The notes under the pieces: generated by a model
Databases searched by the model: none
What the model saw: only the letters and a program-made list of their open reading frames with translations
What the model was told of the DNA's origin: nothing
In this document: piece after piece, positions 6,422 through 7,094 of the stretch
Numbering within the stretch: the stretch's first letter is position 1
Layout of the letters: each line of letters opens with the position of its first letter
Program-made: the position numbers and the translations under genes
From: Pseudomonadota bacterium
GTDB taxonomy: Bacteria > Pseudomonadota > Alphaproteobacteria > Rhizobiales > Beijerinckiaceae
Assembly: GCA_021812505.1 (NCBI GenBank)
Contig: JAKANG010000066.1
Span: 1 to 7,094, forward strand
Reading direction: 5' to 3'
Length of the DNA: 7,094 nucleotides

Positions 6422-6428
6422 CGAATCG

Positions 6429-6773
6429 ATGCCGCACGAGATCATGAATGTTCTGAGCGAATTGCGAGAAGGCATGCGCCAGCGTCTTTTTCAGGTTCCC
6501 GAATATCGCGCCTTGATGGCGCTCGACAGGTCGATCGAGGAGATAGGTCAGATCATGCGGGATAATATTGCGCCGGCGCCGATGAACGAGACGCGCGACG
6601 AAATGGCAAGCGCGCCGGAACAGACGGTCGCCGCGTGCCATCCCGCTCAGGTGACGCGCAACAATGCGATCGCCTCGGCCTTCGCCGAGACGCTGACCGC
6701 GAAACTGGATCAGCGTCAGGCGGCGCGCGCCACGGGCGCACACATGCAGGGACTCCGCGCGCTGGGCGCCTGA
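6429..6773 (+). CDS. Conserved-looking small protein of unknown function
   Basis: A 114-residue product beginning MPHEIMNVLSELREGM, with an ideal AAGGAGG seven bases upstream. The N-terminal ~45 residues look folded and helical: a first helix to about residue 18 (LSELREGMRQRLF), then VPEYRALMALDRSIEEIGQIM (20-40), where the PEYRAL-ALD segment has the look of a conserved core. The middle (about 42-65) is Pro/Ala/Glu-rich, and the last third (about 72-98) is another amphipathic helix. No signal peptide, membrane segment or metal-binding pattern is seen, and there is one cysteine. I do not know a function. The gene stands alone, divergent from the small PilZ-linked gene and followed by a strong hairpin, so it looks like a single-gene transcript. 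Confidence 0.75.
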   Translation: MPHEIMNVLSELREGMRQRLFQVPEYRALMALDRSIEEIGQIMRDNIAPAPMNETRDEMASAPEQTVAACHPAQVTRNNAIASAFAETLTAKLDQRQAARATGAHMQGLRALGA

Positions 6774-6793
6774 ACGCCGGGAATTTCCTGAAA

Positions 6794-6836
6794 TTTCGCG
6801 CCGCCTCACGATATTCGCGAGACCCGCGGCGCGAAA
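6794..6836. terminator. Perfect 11-bp hairpin, candidate (bidirectional) terminator
   Basis: TTTCGCGCCGC (6794-6804) and GCGGCGCGAAA (6826-6836) are exact complements with a 21-nt loop. The hairpin starts 20 bp after the stop at 6773. Read from the minus strand it begins 3 bp after the possible stop at 6840-6842. The stem starts with T and ends with A residues, giving short U-runs at the 3' base on either strand (TTTCG... read backwards also ends in AAA/TTT). No longer T-tract follows. An overlapping smaller repeat AATTTC-CT-GAAATT lies at 6782-6795. Confidence 0.6.
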
Positions 6837-6839
6837 CGA

Positions 6840-7094
6840 TTACTCGATGGATCGCGAAATGATCCGTATGCGGCCGTTTTGGCGGGTGACCTTGAACGGA
6901 CCCCTTCCGCATCGAAGAAACAAGTCGCCGGATTCTGATCGACTGCCCGCCGGGATTGAAGGCGACGTCGGCGCGACAGGCGCGCAAGCGGTGTGGCGGT
7001 CGGCGCTCTCGATTGTTTGAAAATTCCTGATCCCCGCCAGCGTCGCGCAAGCGCCGCCCTTCAGGCTGCAAGGTGCGCAAGTTGGGCGCGGAGA
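6840..7094 (-). CDS. Possible 3' end of a minus-strand gene running off the right edge
   Basis: This minus-strand frame is open for 84 codons from the right edge to TAA at 6840-6842, and no start is needed inside the window. The C-terminal part reads like protein (GDLFLRCGRGPFKVTRQNG and then RIRIISRSIE), with mixed hydrophobic and basic residues, while the preceding part is low in character. The hairpin 3 bp beyond the stop supports a real gene end, as at the ftcR/PilZ junction. Competing readings are a minus-strand frame that stops at 7061-7063 and ends LRAQLAHLAA, and a 53-codon plus-strand frame (6859-7020) without a ribosome site. Codon composition does not separate them. No family is recognised. 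Confidence 0.3.
   Translation of the reverse strand, partial: SPRPTCAPCSLKGGACATLAGIRNFQTIESADRHTACAPVAPTSPSIPAGSRSESGDLFLRCGRGPFKVTRQNGRIRIISRSIE

Larger units (their letters stand above)
6163..6428. promoter_or_regulatory. Divergent intergenic region with two palindromes
   Basis: This 266-bp stretch lies between two divergently read small genes and should hold promoters for both. I found no clear -35/-10 pair. It contains a 12-bp perfect palindrome (6218-6229) and an inverted repeat GTTTCG-N8-CGAAAC (6337-6356). The plus-strand frame from ATG 6272 is open through here but is poorly supported. Confidence 0.4.

Noticed and set aside
6272..6565. Plus-strand frame from ATG 6272, overlapping the 6429 gene
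   Set aside because: AGGAG lies only one base before the ATG, the second half is arginine-rich shadow of the 6429 gene, and the overlap would be over 130 bp.
6859..7020. Plus-strand 53-codon frame after the hairpin
   Set aside because: It has no ribosome-binding site, no recognisable protein character and no better codon composition than the opposing minus-strand frame.

Overview
This is a GC-rich window, with strong G/C preference at third codon positions, from an alphaproteobacterium that is most likely a member of the Hyphomicrobiales (Rhizobiales). The evidence is a gene order characteristic of that group: motB - motC - motD/fliK - a lytic transglycosylase-like gene - an orphan OmpR-type regulator of the Rem/FtcR family. 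The genus cannot be fixed from the sequence alone.

Layout. Positions 1-4041 (+) hold a tightly coupled motility operon. It contains the 3' end of motB (stator peptidoglycan anchor), motC (periplasmic MotB partner), fliK (formerly motD, hook-length control) and a small secreted SLT-family transglycosylase. The first three genes are joined by ATGA overlaps and the fourth starts 65 bp inside fliK. A minus-strand gene (4048-4503) converges on the operon; its C-terminus has an HPD motif in a J-domain-like setting. An AT-rich intergenic region (4504-4758) carries a full-consensus CtrA box (TTAA-N7-TTAAC) in front of the flagellar master-regulator gene ftcR/rem (4759-5430, +). A 12-bp hairpin follows, then two minus-strand genes: a PilZ-domain protein (probable c-di-GMP receptor) and a 72-residue protein of unknown function. 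A divergent intergenic region with small palindromes leads to a 114-residue unknown protein (6429-6773, +) with a near-perfect Shine-Dalgarno. A perfect 11-bp hairpin and a possible minus-strand partial gene close the window.

How it fits together. The operon builds and energises the flagellum: stator anchoring (MotB, MotC), hook length (FliK) and probably peptidoglycan remodelling (SLT). FtcR/Rem is expected to switch flagellar genes on. The CtrA box suggests that this switch is tied to the cell cycle, and the adjacent PilZ gene suggests c-di-GMP input nearby. The least understood parts are the J-like protein lying antisense inside the flagellar cluster and the two small unknown genes. No mobile element, CRISPR array, rRNA or tRNA was seen.
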